A stretch of 64,000 nt of DNA, from assembly GCA_903772945.1 (NCBI GenBank), contig CAICTM010000200.1, positions 29,040 through 93,039 of the forward strand, read 5' to 3'. Position numbers and translations under genes: made by a program. Below the pieces are notes generated by a model. The model was not told the origin of the DNA, did not search any database, and saw nothing but the letters and a program-made list of their open reading frames with translations. Shown one piece after another: positions 29,740 to 41,440 of the stretch. The stretch's first letter is position 1, and every line of letters begins with the position of its first letter. The DNA comes from Seminavis robusta (Eukaryota > Bacillariophyta > Bacillariophyceae > Naviculales > Naviculaceae).

Positions 29740-31068
29740 TCAAGTCACTTTGACACAGAACTCACTCACTTGTGTATGCCACTTCTCCATCAATTGTTGG
29801 AACTCTTCCTCTTCAAGAAAGCCAGCCAAAAAACGGGCCAGGAGTAGTTCTCTGGAGGCCCGCACATACTTCCACTGGACACCTTCATCCAGAGTGGAAA
29901 TGAGGGCCAAATCCATCTCCGAAAAGGGAACTTGCCAGAGATTTTGGGGGTGGACACGTTCCTCTCCAGGGTGTCCATCCGCTTCGACAGCAACTCGACC
30001 ATGTTCCAGTCCATCCTTGAAGATCAAACCAAACTTGCCATTCATGTCCTTCCCGGCTTGTGCCTCAAAGCCATGCATCACAACCCAAATCCCAGCTTCG
30101 CCTTTCTCCAGAGCCGTCCGTTTGGATGGTTCCCATGAGCTCACCATTTCAGCAAAAGCACTTGCTTGATCAGACAACTCTGTTGCAACCTCTGTCAATT
30201 CATCTTTCCTTTGAGACACGAACTGGTAGAGTGTAGCTGCTTCTTGAAGCTCTTCAGCGGTACGATTCAAGTTGTTTGGGTCATTCATGTATTGTTGCCA
30301 GTGGCTTGGACATTGCTGGAGTACCTTGAATTTCCGAAACAGAACATGAGCCCTTGTGTATGACAGCTTCAGGACCAGACCTTCATTACTGGATGCATTG
30401 AGTGCCACCTTTGTGATTCGTTTGATCATCCCATCATGGCACAACCAGTTTGGTGTCTGAATCTCATCGTTGTCAGCAATGCTTCTGTATCCTTTGCATA
30501 AGAACTGGACGGATCTGGCCCATAAGGTTAGATATACTGCGTTTGCCGTGACTATGATGTCCCCGTTACATCCCGTCAAAGCAACAAATGCTTCCTTCTT
30601 GATTGATTCTTTGAAACATGATTTGGCTTCCTCAGTTTGTCCTGACAGCCAATATGTTTCGCCCAGAATTGTGTATGCTTCTACACGGCTTGTGTCTAGT
30701 TTTAGTGCTTTTCTGACGAGTTTCTTTGCACCATTAAAGTCACCAGAGAATGTTTTCTTGTTGGATGCACATAGCAGGGCTACATATTGTGATGGATCCT
30801 CAGGAGCAAAGATGGGAATCTGGCAGCGTGCTACTCCCTCCTTGAAGAATGGTACCTTTTCTTGGTGCCATTGTTTGTGTCGTGGCCATGCATTCTGGAA
30901 GCACTCTTGGGAGCAGAAGAGTGCAGGAACTAACTTTTCACGATGACATTGAGGACAGCATTTCTGAAAAGGCTCGTCTTTTGGCTCTTGCAAGTTGCAA
31001 CCACAGCACACCCTTTGTACCTTGACATCGGGTGTTTTCTTGATAATGACGTCCAATAGGTCTTGCAT
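29740..31068 (-). CDS. MYND zinc-finger protein with TPR-like segment
   Basis: Single exon, 442 residues. Near the N-terminus is a MYND finger: C-x2-C (CCGC), CCPQC, then ALFCSQECFQNAWPRHKQWH, giving the C-x3-C and His-x3-His end of the family. Residues about 120-160 resemble a TPR pair (AKKLVRKALKLDTSRVEAYT; LGETYWLSGQTEEAKSCFKE). The remainder is helical and charged, followed by a beta-like tail (GIWVVMHGFEAQAGKDMNGK). MYND fingers mediate protein-protein contacts (family knowledge). No SET domain is present. Divergent from eIF3c. Confidence 0.8.
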   Translation of the reverse strand: MQDLLDVIIKKTPDVKVQRVCCGCNLQEPKDEPFQKCCPQCHREKLVPALFCSQECFQNAWPRHKQWHQEKVPFFKEGVARCQIPIFAPEDPSQYVALLCASNKKTFSGDFNGAKKLVRKALKLDTSRVEAYTILGETYWLSGQTEEAKSCFKESIKKEAFVALTGCNGDIIVTANAVYLTLWARSVQFLCKGYRSIADNDEIQTPNWLCHDGMIKRITKVALNASSNEGLVLKLSYTRAHVLFRKFKVLQQCPSHWQQYMNDPNNLNRTAEELQEAATLYQFVSQRKDELTEVATELSDQASAFAEMVSSWEPSKRTALEKGEAGIWVVMHGFEAQAGKDMNGKFGLIFKDGLEHGRVAVEADGHPGEERVHPQNLWQVPFSEMDLALISTLDEGVQWKYVRASRELLLARFLAGFLEEEEFQQLMEKWHTQVSEFCVKVT

Positions 31069-31941
31069 CTTGAATGGGTACTAGAGTTGGTTTGGTAGCT
31101 TGCAACGAAATAGGATACTAGATAGATAGTAGTAGGTCTGTTGGCCTGTTGTTTTTTGTAGATGCCTCGCTCGTCCATGGAGTGCGATCATGGTTTTCTC
31201 ACTTCAACGTTAGCGTGGAAAACCACGCTTCGTGGAATCGTTGTGCTGTCGTCCGCGAAGAAAACGACGGGATGCAACAGAACATCACGACTTCAAATGA
31301 AAACAATGAAAGTGTGACGAGCTCATCTAGCTAGCTAGCTAGTAAGTCTCAATAAGTTTCCTCCGACTCGACTCTCACGAGGCGGGCCAGTCAGTCCTCA
31401 TGAAGACTAGCTATAGAAGGTATGATACTGTAGCAAAGAGACAGAGGCGAGGAGTTCTGGCAACAACCAGAAAGGGTAGGCATGTTGCTTTGTGGGCCTG
31501 GATTCATGCATGGAATGGCTCGTGGGATGCGATCTCTTCTTCGACTGGACCGTGGGTCGTAGCTTCTCTATTGCCTTGGTCTGGCAATTGAGCACAGCCA
31601 AGCACATAAAAAGATGGAGGATCCATGGGTTGGATCCGGTGTAATAAGTTGAGGTGTAAATACGCAGCAAAGCCAATCCTTTTTGATCAGGCTCATGACC
31701 TCTTTTGTGGATTCTACGGCTATGAAGCTACAAACAAGTAAGTTGAGACGCGCACCTTCCCTGCTCTAGCTAGTGGAACGTTTCGCGACGACCAAAAACC
31801 AAAACCAAATCACAAGCTCCAACAAGTAAATTGTAAATTTGTAGAGCTAACTCAAACTACCTGATCAAGCCAAGACGAGACCTAAGTCAAGAAGTAGTAG
31901 GCTTAAGTCCAACTACACATCTAGATAGATATAAGTACGGT
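31069..31941. promoter_or_regulatory. Divergent upstream region, MYND / eIF3c
   Basis: 873 bp between two divergent starts; must hold both promoters. Contains a CTAGCTAGCTAG run near 31328. No supported gene. Confidence 0.4.
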
Positions 31942-34900
31942 ATGTCACGATTCTGGGCAGCAGGCGGCGCCTCTTCAGGCAGCGAAAGCAGCGGCGACGA
32001 CAGCAGTGAGTATTCGAGTGAAAGCGATGGCGGCAACATGAAGAATGACAATCGTTGGGTGGCCATGAGCGACAGTGACTCGAGTGAAGAAGAACAGCGC
32101 GTCGTCAAATCCGCTAAGGAAAGAGCATTGGAGAATTTTGCCGGACACATTAAGAAACTGCGCGAGCACATGAAGCAACGCGATTATTACGCGGTTCAGG
32201 AGGAATTTGACGCGTTAGCCAAGCAAATGGTCAAAAGCAAAGCAGTCTTGGCTCAGGGAGTTCCACGGCCTTTGGTCCGAATTCTCTGTGATCTAGAAGA
32301 CTATATCGCAGAACGACAGGCTGATAAAGAAGCCTTCAAAAAACTGAGTGCCAGGCAAGGAAGAGCTCTCAATCGCATGAAACTCACTCTTAAGAAACAC
32401 AACAAAGCCTATGCCGTCGTCATCAAACACTACAGAGACAATCCAGTGGTCAGTGATTCCGATGATTCTTCGGATGACGATAGTGATGCAAAGGATGATG
32501 ATTCAGACGACTCAGATGATGACAGTGATGATTCTGATGATGACAGCGATGCCAAGAAGAAAAAGAAGGTCAAAAATGACAGTGATGATTCTGATGATGT
32601 AAGTGTCTATCTACATGTATGCCATTGTATTGTATGTTTGATTGTACTGTATGTCATTGGCTTTGTCACAAGGATGCCCCATCAGCTTTGTCTCTTTATG
32701 AGACAAAGAGGATTTCCTCGTTTCCGATCTTACTGGAGTTTGGTCAGTTCATATGGTCACTGTCAAAGTGGTCCTTTCTGATCAGGCTCCAGTGAATGAG
32801 ATAGCAAGTTAGAAGTCTTGTTCAAACGTATTGAGTGACTTCAACATTCGACAGACTGTACACATGTGTCTATTGATTCATTCATTCATCCTGGTGCTAA
32901 CTCTCTCTCTCTCTTCCACCCCCTTTCTGTCCTTGCTTTGTATGCTTCAGTCCGACGACAGTGATGATGATTCGGATGGTGACGATGACGACGATTCCGA
33001 CGGTGATGGTGATGAAGAATGGGGCAGCGATTCCGAATCGTCTTCGTCCAGTGGCGAAGAAGAGGAATACGCACAACTCAAGGGACGTGCACGATGGCTC
33101 AAAAAGAATACCGTTGCAAAGAGCAAAAAGGAAGAAAAAGAAGGAACCAAAGAAGAGAGACTCAAAATCCGACAGGCACAAAAGGAAGCACAGCAGTTGG
33201 CCGCCAGACAAGCTGCCGATGCCGTCACGGCAACCAAATCCATCATTCCAGAAGCACTACTCAACCCGGCATTGCTCAACAAAAAGGTCAAGGAAATTGC
33301 CGCACAACGAGGACGCCGAGGAAAGGATCCACGCGTACTACTACGACAACTGGAAGCACTCTCGCGTCTGTCGCTCCAATATGGACCTCGTATTGAAATT
33401 CCCATTCTCATGTATGTGATTAGTGCTCAATTCTCACTCTTGCGGAATATGGATGATTGCATGGAAACGGCCACGTGGAAATCCTGTGCGGGCTATCTGT
33501 CGCGGATTGCGTCGGTGCTCGAAGAGGGATATGTCTTGACGGTAGAGGAACTCGATGAAGCCGATATCTTGTTGGCCAATACCAAGTCCAATAACAAAAT
33601 GAAGGCTGCCGCCAATGCCAGTGATGGAGCCATGGCCGCCGTTGCCGCAGTCGAAAAACTCATCAATCCTCATACCAAGGAACCCGAAACCGAAGATGAA
33701 CGCGCCGAACGATTAAGATTGGAAAAGGAAGCGACGCTAACCGACGAAGAAAAGAAACAAATTCCTGTTGTTGGATCCGTCGCATTGCACATGACGCGAC
33801 TCGAAGAGGAATACACCAAGAGTCTCAACAAAATATCACATCATTCCGAAGAGTACGTGGTGCGACTCCGGGATGAATCCAAATTGGTGGTTTTGCTCGA
33901 ACGATTCCAAAAGTACTTTCAACGGGTAGATATGGTGGCGGAAGCGGCAGGATTGGCGCAGCTTCGAATTGAACATGTCTATTATCGGCATGATACCATT
34001 GCCAAGCATGTCGATCGTGCGGCCGAATTCTACGAACGCTTTGGAGAAGCTGCTCTTTTGCATCCGGCGTGTTTGACGACTGCCGGGGTAGATGGTGGCG
34101 ACAATAATATTGGAACAGACTATTCCAAAGTGCATCCCGGAGCATCTGCGGGTAAACCGGCCATTGACGAAGCGGCGTCCAAGGCAAGTGCTACCGATTG
34201 GACCGTCCTCATGGCGGAACTCTGTACATTCATCTACAAGCACGGAACCGATGCCGCCAAAACACGGGCCGTCATTTGTCATGTGTACCATCATGCCATC
34301 CACGATCGTTTTCTTGAAGCGCGCGATTTGTTGCTCATGAGTCACATTCAAGAAAACATTTACAATTCCGAAGATGTCGGGACCATGATCATGTTCAACC
34401 GAATGATGGTCAACGTGGGAATGTGTGCATTTCGAATGGGACGTATCTTTGATGCGCATCAGTGTCTCTCCGATATCTGCTCTGGAAGAGTTCGAGAACT
34501 CTTGGCACAAGGGGTCAGCTCGGGTCGATTCAATGACAAGAGTGCCGATCAAGAAAAGGCCGAAAAGCGACGACAAGTGCCCTACCATCAACACATCAAC
34601 ATGGACCTGCTCGAGGCGTGTCACTTGATCAGTGCCATGTTGCTGGAAGTCCCCAACATGGCGGCCAACACGATGGATGGGGATCAATACAATAATCGTC
34701 GAACTCGAATCATTTCTCGGACCTTCCGCAAGTTCCATGACCAGTACGATCATCAGGTATGTACGAAGAAAGAAAGAATGCGAGGGTTTGGTTGTTCATT
34801 GCCAGTGTCTTCGATCGTTCGCAAGGCAGTTCCTTATTCCTCTCACGCCTAATGCTGTCTTTTCCCCTTTCTCGTCCTTAGGTGTTCACGGGCCCTCCCG

Positions 34901-35907
34901 AGCAGACTCGTGACTTTGTGATGAGCGCCGCAAAGTCATTGATGAAGGGAGACTGGAAGACTTGTTCTGATTTGGTGACTCACTTGGATGTTTGGAATTT
35001 GATTCCTGGCGAGCACAACGTCACAGAGCAGCTGGAAACGATGCTGATATCCAAGATCAAACTGGAAGGGCTCCGGACGTATCTCTTCTCCTTCTCGGCT
35101 CAGTATGATTCGTTGTCCTTGACGCAGCTCTGCGCCATGTTTGAAATGAGCAAGAATGAAGTCCACAGTGTAGTCTCCAAGATGATGATCAACCGAGAAC
35201 TCTATGCTAGCTGGGATCAACCAACAGAGACCATTGTCTTACGAAAGGTCGAGCCAACGTCGTTGCAGGTCATGGCACTTCAGTTTGCTGAGAAAACCGC
35301 TTCTCTCGTAGAAGCCAATGAACGCCTTTTGGATTCACAGAGCGGATTCTACGGATACAAGGATGAACATCACTGGAAGAATCGAGGCGATGGCGGCGGT
35401 GAAGGAGGCTTTGGCCGTGGCGGTCGTGGTGGGCGTGGTGGATACAGAGGCGGCGGTGGAAGAGGACGAGGTGGCCGTGGTGGCGGTTATCGTGGTGGAC
35501 GCGATGGTCGTGGTGGACGCGATGGTCGTGGCGGAGGTGGAAGAGGACGAGGTGGACGTGGTGGCGGTTATCAGGGAGGACGAGGCGGTCGTGGAGGTGG
35601 TTACCAGGGTGGCGGCGGTGGTTACCAGGGTGGCGGCGGTGGTTACCAGGGTGGGGCGGTGGTTACCAGGGCGGTGGCGGTGGTTATCAGGGCGGTGGCG
35701 GACGTGGAGGAGGTTATCAGGGCGGTGGCGGCCGTGGAGGTGGTGGTTACCAGGGCGGAGGCGGTGGATACCAGGGCGGAGGCGGTGGATACCAGGGTGG
35801 AGGCGGTGGTTACCAGGGCAACAGGAATCGCAACTTCTAAGGATGTACTTTGCCTTGGACCGTGTGGTTCGTGCCGTCGGCGAAAGTTTCCATGCTTTGA
35901 CTTCTAA
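31942..35907 (+). CDS. EIF3C: Translation initiation factor eIF3 subunit c, with a frame break in the RGG tail
   Basis: Core eIF3 subunit, binding eIF1/eIF5 and the 40S ribosome. Exons 31942..32598, 32951..34756 and 34882 onward, all phase 0; introns of 352 and 125 bp. The N-terminus MSRFWAAGGASSGSESSGDD is the hallmark of the family, followed by an acidic Ser/Asp run that spans intron 1. The middle carries the NIP1/eIF3c N-terminal domain (ALENFAGHIKKLREHMKQRD, YGPRIEIPILMYVISAQFSL), then the PCI domain (YLFSFSAQYDSLSLTQLCAM). The C-terminus is an RGG and GGYQGG repeat tail. At 35652-35656 one base is missing from the repeat period: the literal frame turns into Val/Arg-rich sequence and stops at 35905-35907, whereas the other frame continues GGYQGG repeats and ends NRNRNF at 35840. 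Sequencing error or a real polymorphism are both possible. Confidence 0.92.
35380..35825 (+). repeat. RGG / GGYQGG coding repeats of eIF3c
   Basis: Tandem GGT-rich units encoding RGG, GGRGG and GGGYQGG. Several copies are near identical at the DNA level, making this tract prone to indels and to assembly or homopolymer errors. Confidence 0.85.
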
Positions 35908-36046
35908 ATAGTGGCCGAAATCAAGAATAAAAGATATGCATGAATTTAAGGGTAGTTAACTCTACTGGACTACCTTCAAAAGGCTCCCTTCTTGGTCAGT
36001 TGTGCTTTTCTCTACCACAGGATGCCGGTCCTGACTGTCTTCATCG

Positions 36047-38549
36047 TTAGTTCGCTCGAAAAGCTCGAATTCGATCGTCGCCACGCAGATTCCGCCTCTC
36101 TTCTCCTTCTCCCCCTCCCAGCAATCCGGCAACTGCATCCAATGCTTCGGATATGGGAGTAGTGTATATAGAAAATAGGTCATCATCGGCCTCTGTTGTA
36201 TTCGTGTCTGCCTCTGTAGAGTTTCCTTCTGTAGAGTTTGTGGTGACGGCATCATCATCATCACCTGAACCACTCCACAATGAGTCTAAAAAGCTGGCAT
36301 CATCGTCTTCACCGCTACCATCCGTTGTGTTGGTGCTTGTTGCGTTGGTGCTGTTTGTAACGCCATTATCGTCTGAACCTCCCAAGAATGAGTCTAAAAA
36401 GCTGCCACCATCGTCGTCGTCACCGTCACCGTCGCTGTCCGTCGTGTTGCTGCTGGTAGCGTTGCCTCCTCCGGTTGCTGTCCCATTGGCTCCACTGGTG
36501 ACATTCCCGGAGTCATCAACAACAGCGTCGTCGTCGTCGCCACCGAAACCCAAAAAGTCCTGAACGGCACCGAAAATCGAGTCAAGAGGGCTCTCGTATG
36601 CGGCATCATCGTCTGCAACCGCGTCATCGCTATCGTCGTTCCTTGCACTTGTTTCGTTCGCATCGGTTGCATTCACATCCGTTGCATTCACATCGGTTGC
36701 TTTGACCTGCGTGGCATTGGTGCCTTTCTCCTTCTTACCTTTTCCTTTGGAACCAGCAACGGCTTCTTTTGCAGCGCTGGATGCGTTTGGTGGGAGACTG
36801 AGAGACTTTGGAGCTGGAGGGGTCACAGGGACCGGACCATTCGCAGGTGGGGTAGCATTGGCTGGAGCATTGGCTAGAACACCATCAGGCACCTCGGGGC
36901 CCTCTTCGTAATCAAAGAGCTCGGCAACAGCATCCAAGACTTCGGAGATGGAGGTATCAGTGTCCAATGTCACGAGATTTGCATCTGTTGTGTTAGTGCT
37001 GTTGGCTGGTGGTGGCGCATCTTCGATCGTAATATTGCCCACCACTATCGATTTATCCCCGTGTACGATATGTACCGTAACAGGAGGAACCGCCTCAGGG
37101 GGCTTTGTTCCGTGATAGGTGACGGATCCCTTGTGGAGATCGCAATCTTCCTTGCTCCTATCAGCTGTCGCTTGCGTGGGACCAAGTTGACGAATAATCT
37201 TTTCGGATTGGTTGCAGATCATCTGTAGGTAGCTGTTTTGGTTGTTATCGAGGCCTTCTATGGTTTCAAAACGAGCCCCAAAGATGTTGACCTCCTCCTT
37301 TCCATCGCCAAAGCGATCTTCCAAGATCAGGTCCTCGAAGAGTTCCTCGAGTTGCCATCGTGGCTTCTTTCTGAGAACATCCTGGGAGACAAAGATACGA
37401 TTCGCAAAGATGTTGCAGAATTGCTCATACTTTAGTAGCAAAACGAAGGTGAGTACAAATCTCTGGCAAGCAGAAGGCGACAAACCGACTATGATCTATA
37501 CTGGCTGTACTAACCTCGTGTGCACTCAGAAAGTCGTCGTGATTTGCATCGGCAGTTGCCATGTCTTTGAAGCAAGCTAAAATGTGCAACTCCCACTCTT
37601 GCTTCTCTTTGTCTTCCTCCGTCTGCTCGGGTACTTCTGGCTCCTCAGCAGCAGGGGGTTCCTCAGGCGCAGTATTGTTTTCTGGAGCTGTTTCATTGCC
37701 CGAGGATGCGCCATCGGAGCTGTCAGTAGAGTTGCTTTCATTGCCTGGTAGATCGTTTGGAGCTGTTTCATTGCCCGAGGATGCGCCGTCGGAGCTGTCA
37801 GTAGAATTCCTTTCTTCGGCTGGTAGATCGTTTGGATTGGTTTCGTTGCTAGGCGCTCCAGCTGGTGTGGTTTCATTACTTGACGGGCCCTGGGCATTGG
37901 TTTCATTGCTAGCTGGTCCAGCCGGTGTGGTTTCATTGCTTGGTGGGCCCTGGGCATTGGTTTCGTTGCTAGGCGAGCCCTGCGCATTGGTGTCGTTGCT
38001 TGGTGGGCCCTGAGCATTGGTTTCATTGCTAGGTGGTCCAACTGGTGTGGTAAGGTTGCCTGGTGGTCCATTTGCTTCAGTCTCATTGCCTGGAGGTCCA
38101 CTGGGTGTGGTTAAGTTTCCAGGCGGACCACTAGGCTCTGTAGCATTGGTTAAGTTCCCAGGAGGTCCATTTGGCGTGGTTTCATTGGCAGAGCCAGGGG
38201 GACCACCAGGCGGCTTCTTCGGCTTTGTATTGTTGCCGGGTGGGTCATCAACGGGACCACGTCGCCCTTTGGGTGTAAATTCGATAATAGGATCTGATGT
38301 TTCTTCAGCCTCTTCTTCAGCTTCAAGTTCTTCCTCCTTTTCCATCGTCTTTTCCACCAGGGAGTTCAGCGAAGCCATGGACTGTTTGTGCTGTGCCGCC
38401 TCCAATTCCATTTGACTTTCGTCGTCCAGAATTTCTCTTCCAGAATGCTTCGCCTCAGCATTGGACGTCAATATGCCAATCACTAGGAAGAGACCAAGGA
38501 TGAACCTCAACGGGACCGATTTCCTCGCCCCATTGCGAGGCTTCATCAT
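36047..38549 (-). CDS. Secreted repeat protein with one EF-hand loop
   Basis: Two exons: 38549..37515 and 37429..36047 (805 residues; 85-bp intron). Signal peptide around VPLRFILGLFLVIGILTSNA. After an acidic helix come about 15 degenerate ten-residue units such as GPPSNETNAQ and GPPGNLTTPS, with an N-x-T sequon in most units, so heavy N-glycosylation is possible. The intron lies inside the conserved domain: CFKDMATADANHDDFLSAHE joins YEQFCNIF, giving an EF-hand-type loop (D-x-N-x-D-x-F-L-x-x-x-E), then VNIFGARFETIEGL and a helix with QMICN. The rest is Asn/Thr/Asp-rich with DGDDDD runs. The neighbour at 39275-40800 has the same domain without the long repeats. Probably extracellular, wall- or matrix-associated (inference). 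Confidence 0.78.
37840..38190 (-). repeat. Ten-residue Pro-Ser-Asn-Glu-Thr coding repeat
   Basis: About a dozen 30-bp units encoding variants of GPPSNETNAQ / GPPGNETxxx, in frame within the secreted EF-hand protein. Adjacent units are nearly identical in DNA. Confidence 0.85.
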
Positions 38550-39274
38550 GGTTGGAAGAAACGAGCGGACTGTCTTGTCTTATGCTACTTCTGCTGTAAT
38601 CTGATCAATAGACAAGCAATGTTTCGCCAGCGCTAGCTAGATTGCTCGATTGTTCGCTGTAGATAAGCAAGTGTTGTGCTGTTACGTTGTTGCGGTGCTG
38701 CAGTGCACTGAAGACAACTCGGATAACACAACCGACCTGAGCCAGGGCCATCCGTAGAGCTATTCTAGCCAGCTGTGGTCATTGGCGGGTATCTTTTTGG
38801 ATTTCCATTCGCACATGAGGTGCGGGAGTCGAGTCAGTGGGAGTGACAGTCACAAGCGGAAGCAAGTTTAACTTTAAGTTGTCGGAGCTGTTCGGACATT
38901 CCTTTTGTGTTTCCCGCGGGGTTTTAGGAGGGGGTTTAGCTAGCCCGCTGGTTCAACTTTGATTCAGTTGTCCGGGGCTGTCCGCACTGTTTGGTCATTC
39001 TTTTTGTGGTTTTCTGTCCGGGGGCTTGGTTCTCTGTACCGGTAGGCTGAGTGAGGTCCCTGTTGCTTTGGCTCCATGGCGTGCAAGCAAGCTTCCACTG
39101 ACAGTCCTTAGATTGATTGATGAATTGGCTGTTATCGTAATGCTGAACTAAATGTTATTAAAAGGAAGTATAGTGTACGTTGTTGTTTAGAGGCCGGGCA
39201 AGGGAAAGCTTGCAGTAGGCACCGTGCACAGCCATTTATCCAAAGTTTCTGACTGCTAAGCTGTCTGTTGTTCC
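38550..39274. other. Intergenic between the two EF-hand paralogs
   Basis: Holds the promoter of the repeat protein. It contains an imperfect duplication of about 60 bp: a stretch from GTTGTCGGAGCTGTTCGGAC (near 38878) recurs in altered form near 38967 (GTTGTCCGGGGCTGTCCG), each followed by CATTC-T-TTTTGTG. No gene. Confidence 0.5.
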
Positions 39275-40800
39275 TTACAATCTCAGGTACGAGTCATGCT
39301 GAGGTTTCTTGGGCGGTTTGGTTTCGGCTTCGTGTTCCATGTGATGGGTGTTTTCATAAGGATAGCGGAATTTTCCAGGCCCAAGCACTTTGAAGGGGGA
39401 TTTGGGATCAATCTTCTTCAAACTATCTGCTAGCATGTGATCGGAAATCCCACTTTTGGTAACAGCTGCATAATTGGCTTCCACATCTTTGAACAGGACG
39501 CTCTTTGGCTTTTGCACGAGGATTTCATAGTAAGCATAGATTGTATGGCAATGTGGGAGGATACCTGTAATGATCAGAGAAAGGAATACGGTAGAAGCAG
39601 GAAGCATGGTAAGCAGCATAAAGGTACGAGAGACAATCTTCTTGATTCATTCTGTCCTACCATGTTCGTGTCCATGAATATTGTATTCCTCTGGGCAATC
39701 CGTTGCTTTGACTTCATAGAGTTCCGCACCTTCAAAGATCCCGCCAAGCCTTCGTCGTCGGTCCATCCCACAGAGCATTCGGCGCATCCGAATGTCCCCG
39801 CAGAGGCGGCGACTGAGCAGGTAGCGACCTTCAGTGGAGTTTCCAGCAGGTGTCTCCGGTTCCTCCGGTTCCTCTGGTGCCTCCAAAAGGTCTCCTTCAG
39901 GCTCTTCCGGACAGTGGCCCAAAGGGCGGCCCAAGGGACAAACTGTGTCCATGAGATCGTTGACAAAGTCAACATAGGCAGCATAGAGGATGCTGTCAGG
40001 TCCAATGCTCAAGTCCTCCTTGGTGATACTCCTCCTATTGTAAAGGAGGAATGAAGAATGCACAGAAATCATTTCCGTGTCCATGTCCTCTTCTTTGGGT
40101 TTGGAACTCGCTGGGACCTCATCTTTTTCTTCTTCTTCTTCAAACTCTTCCTCTGAGAGCAAGTCCCCTGCCAATTGTATAGGCTGAATATGAAGCAAAA
40201 GCGAGTAAAACGTGAGTGTCAAAGGAGTATCCATGCAGGTTCGTGGCTATGCTATTCCATACTTACAGCCTCAGTTTGTGGTCCCAGTCTGGCCAGTTCT
40301 GTTGAAACAGCATCATATGAATAGATGAATTACGTACTGAGTTAGCATTGCAACAAGCGTTTCCTCCTGTTCTTAGTTGCTTTGCTTGCTTGCTTACCTT
40401 TCATGACAGCTTCACAGACCTTCTGTAGCTGGTCATACCGATCTTGACTGATGAATGGTATTTCCATGGAGGATGCCCCGTAAATGTCAATGGCCTTGGC
40501 TCCACTTTCAGCTCCACTGGCCACAATGAGGAACTTGTAGAGGTGCCCTACATCTCTGGGTAGCTCGTCCTTTTCCAAGATGGAGTCATCAAACATCTGT
40601 ACAGACAAATGCTTGATGAACGGCTGGTATTCAGGGCGCGTCAGGAAATCATCCCCATCTTTGTTGGCCTTTTCAATGGATCGAATGCACATGAAGAAGC
40701 GTTCCTGCTTCTTTTGGCTCTCCGTCTTGGGACCGTGCTGAGCATAAGAGCCTTGCATTGCCAACAGCAACGCGGTTGCCAAGAGTTTCATTTTCATCAT
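39275..40800 (-). CDS. Secreted EF-hand-loop protein, paralog of the neighbouring repeat protein
   Basis: Four exons: 40800..40398, 40298..40267 (a 32-bp microexon), 40183..39661 and 39564..39275 (415 residues; all introns GT-AG and in frame). Start chosen at the first ATG, giving signal peptide MMKMKLLATALLLAMQGSYA. The domain RFFMCIRSIEKANKDGDDFL TRPEY has an EF-hand-like loop (N-x-D-x-D-x-F-L-x-x-x-E), followed by IDIYGASSMEIPFISQDRYD and a helix with KVCEAVMK, the same order as in the gene at 36047-38549. An acidic middle part (EEFEEEEEKDEVPASSKPKE) and a Cys/Arg-rich part (RRLCGDIRMRRMLCGMDRRR) follow. RRL-type sites are present. Probably secreted; may bind Ca2+ weakly. Confidence 0.72.
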
Positions 40801-41187
40801 GGTCAACAACGAAAGAGAAAGAACGGCTGATAATCTGCCGTGGCTTCAATGAGTATTCCACGGTGGGTGGCGGGTGGTTTTAAAGTGGCCTCATTCCCTT
40901 GCTTGTTGGAAAACAGTTGCAACAGCTATCCGGATTCCAAAGATAGCTCCCACCAACGGGAAGTCTCTCGCCCGCGGCGGTCGCTGCGGTCATTGGTGAT
41001 CTTTGTAAGATATCTGAACCTGAACGCTAAACGTATCATTGCTTTTGGAAGCGCGCTGTCGGCATTTGCGTTTTCAAAGGGACGCGGACTGTGACTGCAT
41101 CTGCGACAGTACAGTATGTATGATACTGTGACTGGATTGACAATATAAGGGGGTTTAGAGTAGGGAAATTATCTACGGAATGGATTG
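40801..41187. other. Spacer between EF-hand gene and tandem duplication
   Basis: 387 bp with the promoter of the minus-strand EF-hand gene; the left edge of the duplicated unit follows. No gene. Confidence 0.5.
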
Positions 41188-41440
41188 ACTGGTAAGCTGG
41201 CCCGACAGTGCATGTCGGTCTTACTCCAAACCTCATCAGTCGTCTCGTGATCAGTCTGGTACCACCATGGTTTTTAGCCAACTTGGTTGCAGAGAGCACA
41301 GAGCACAGAGCTGAGAGCAGAGGAAGGAACACAAAACAAAGATCAGCAAAACCAAAAACCAAACAACAGCAAGCTCGCATTGCAGCAGCCAGAAGCAGCA
41401 CCAAGACACTCACACACACAACAGCACCACCAAGATCAAG

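Noticed and set aside
33836-34753. 305-residue minus-strand frame
   Set aside because: Antisense of the eIF3c middle exon, which is strongly supported.
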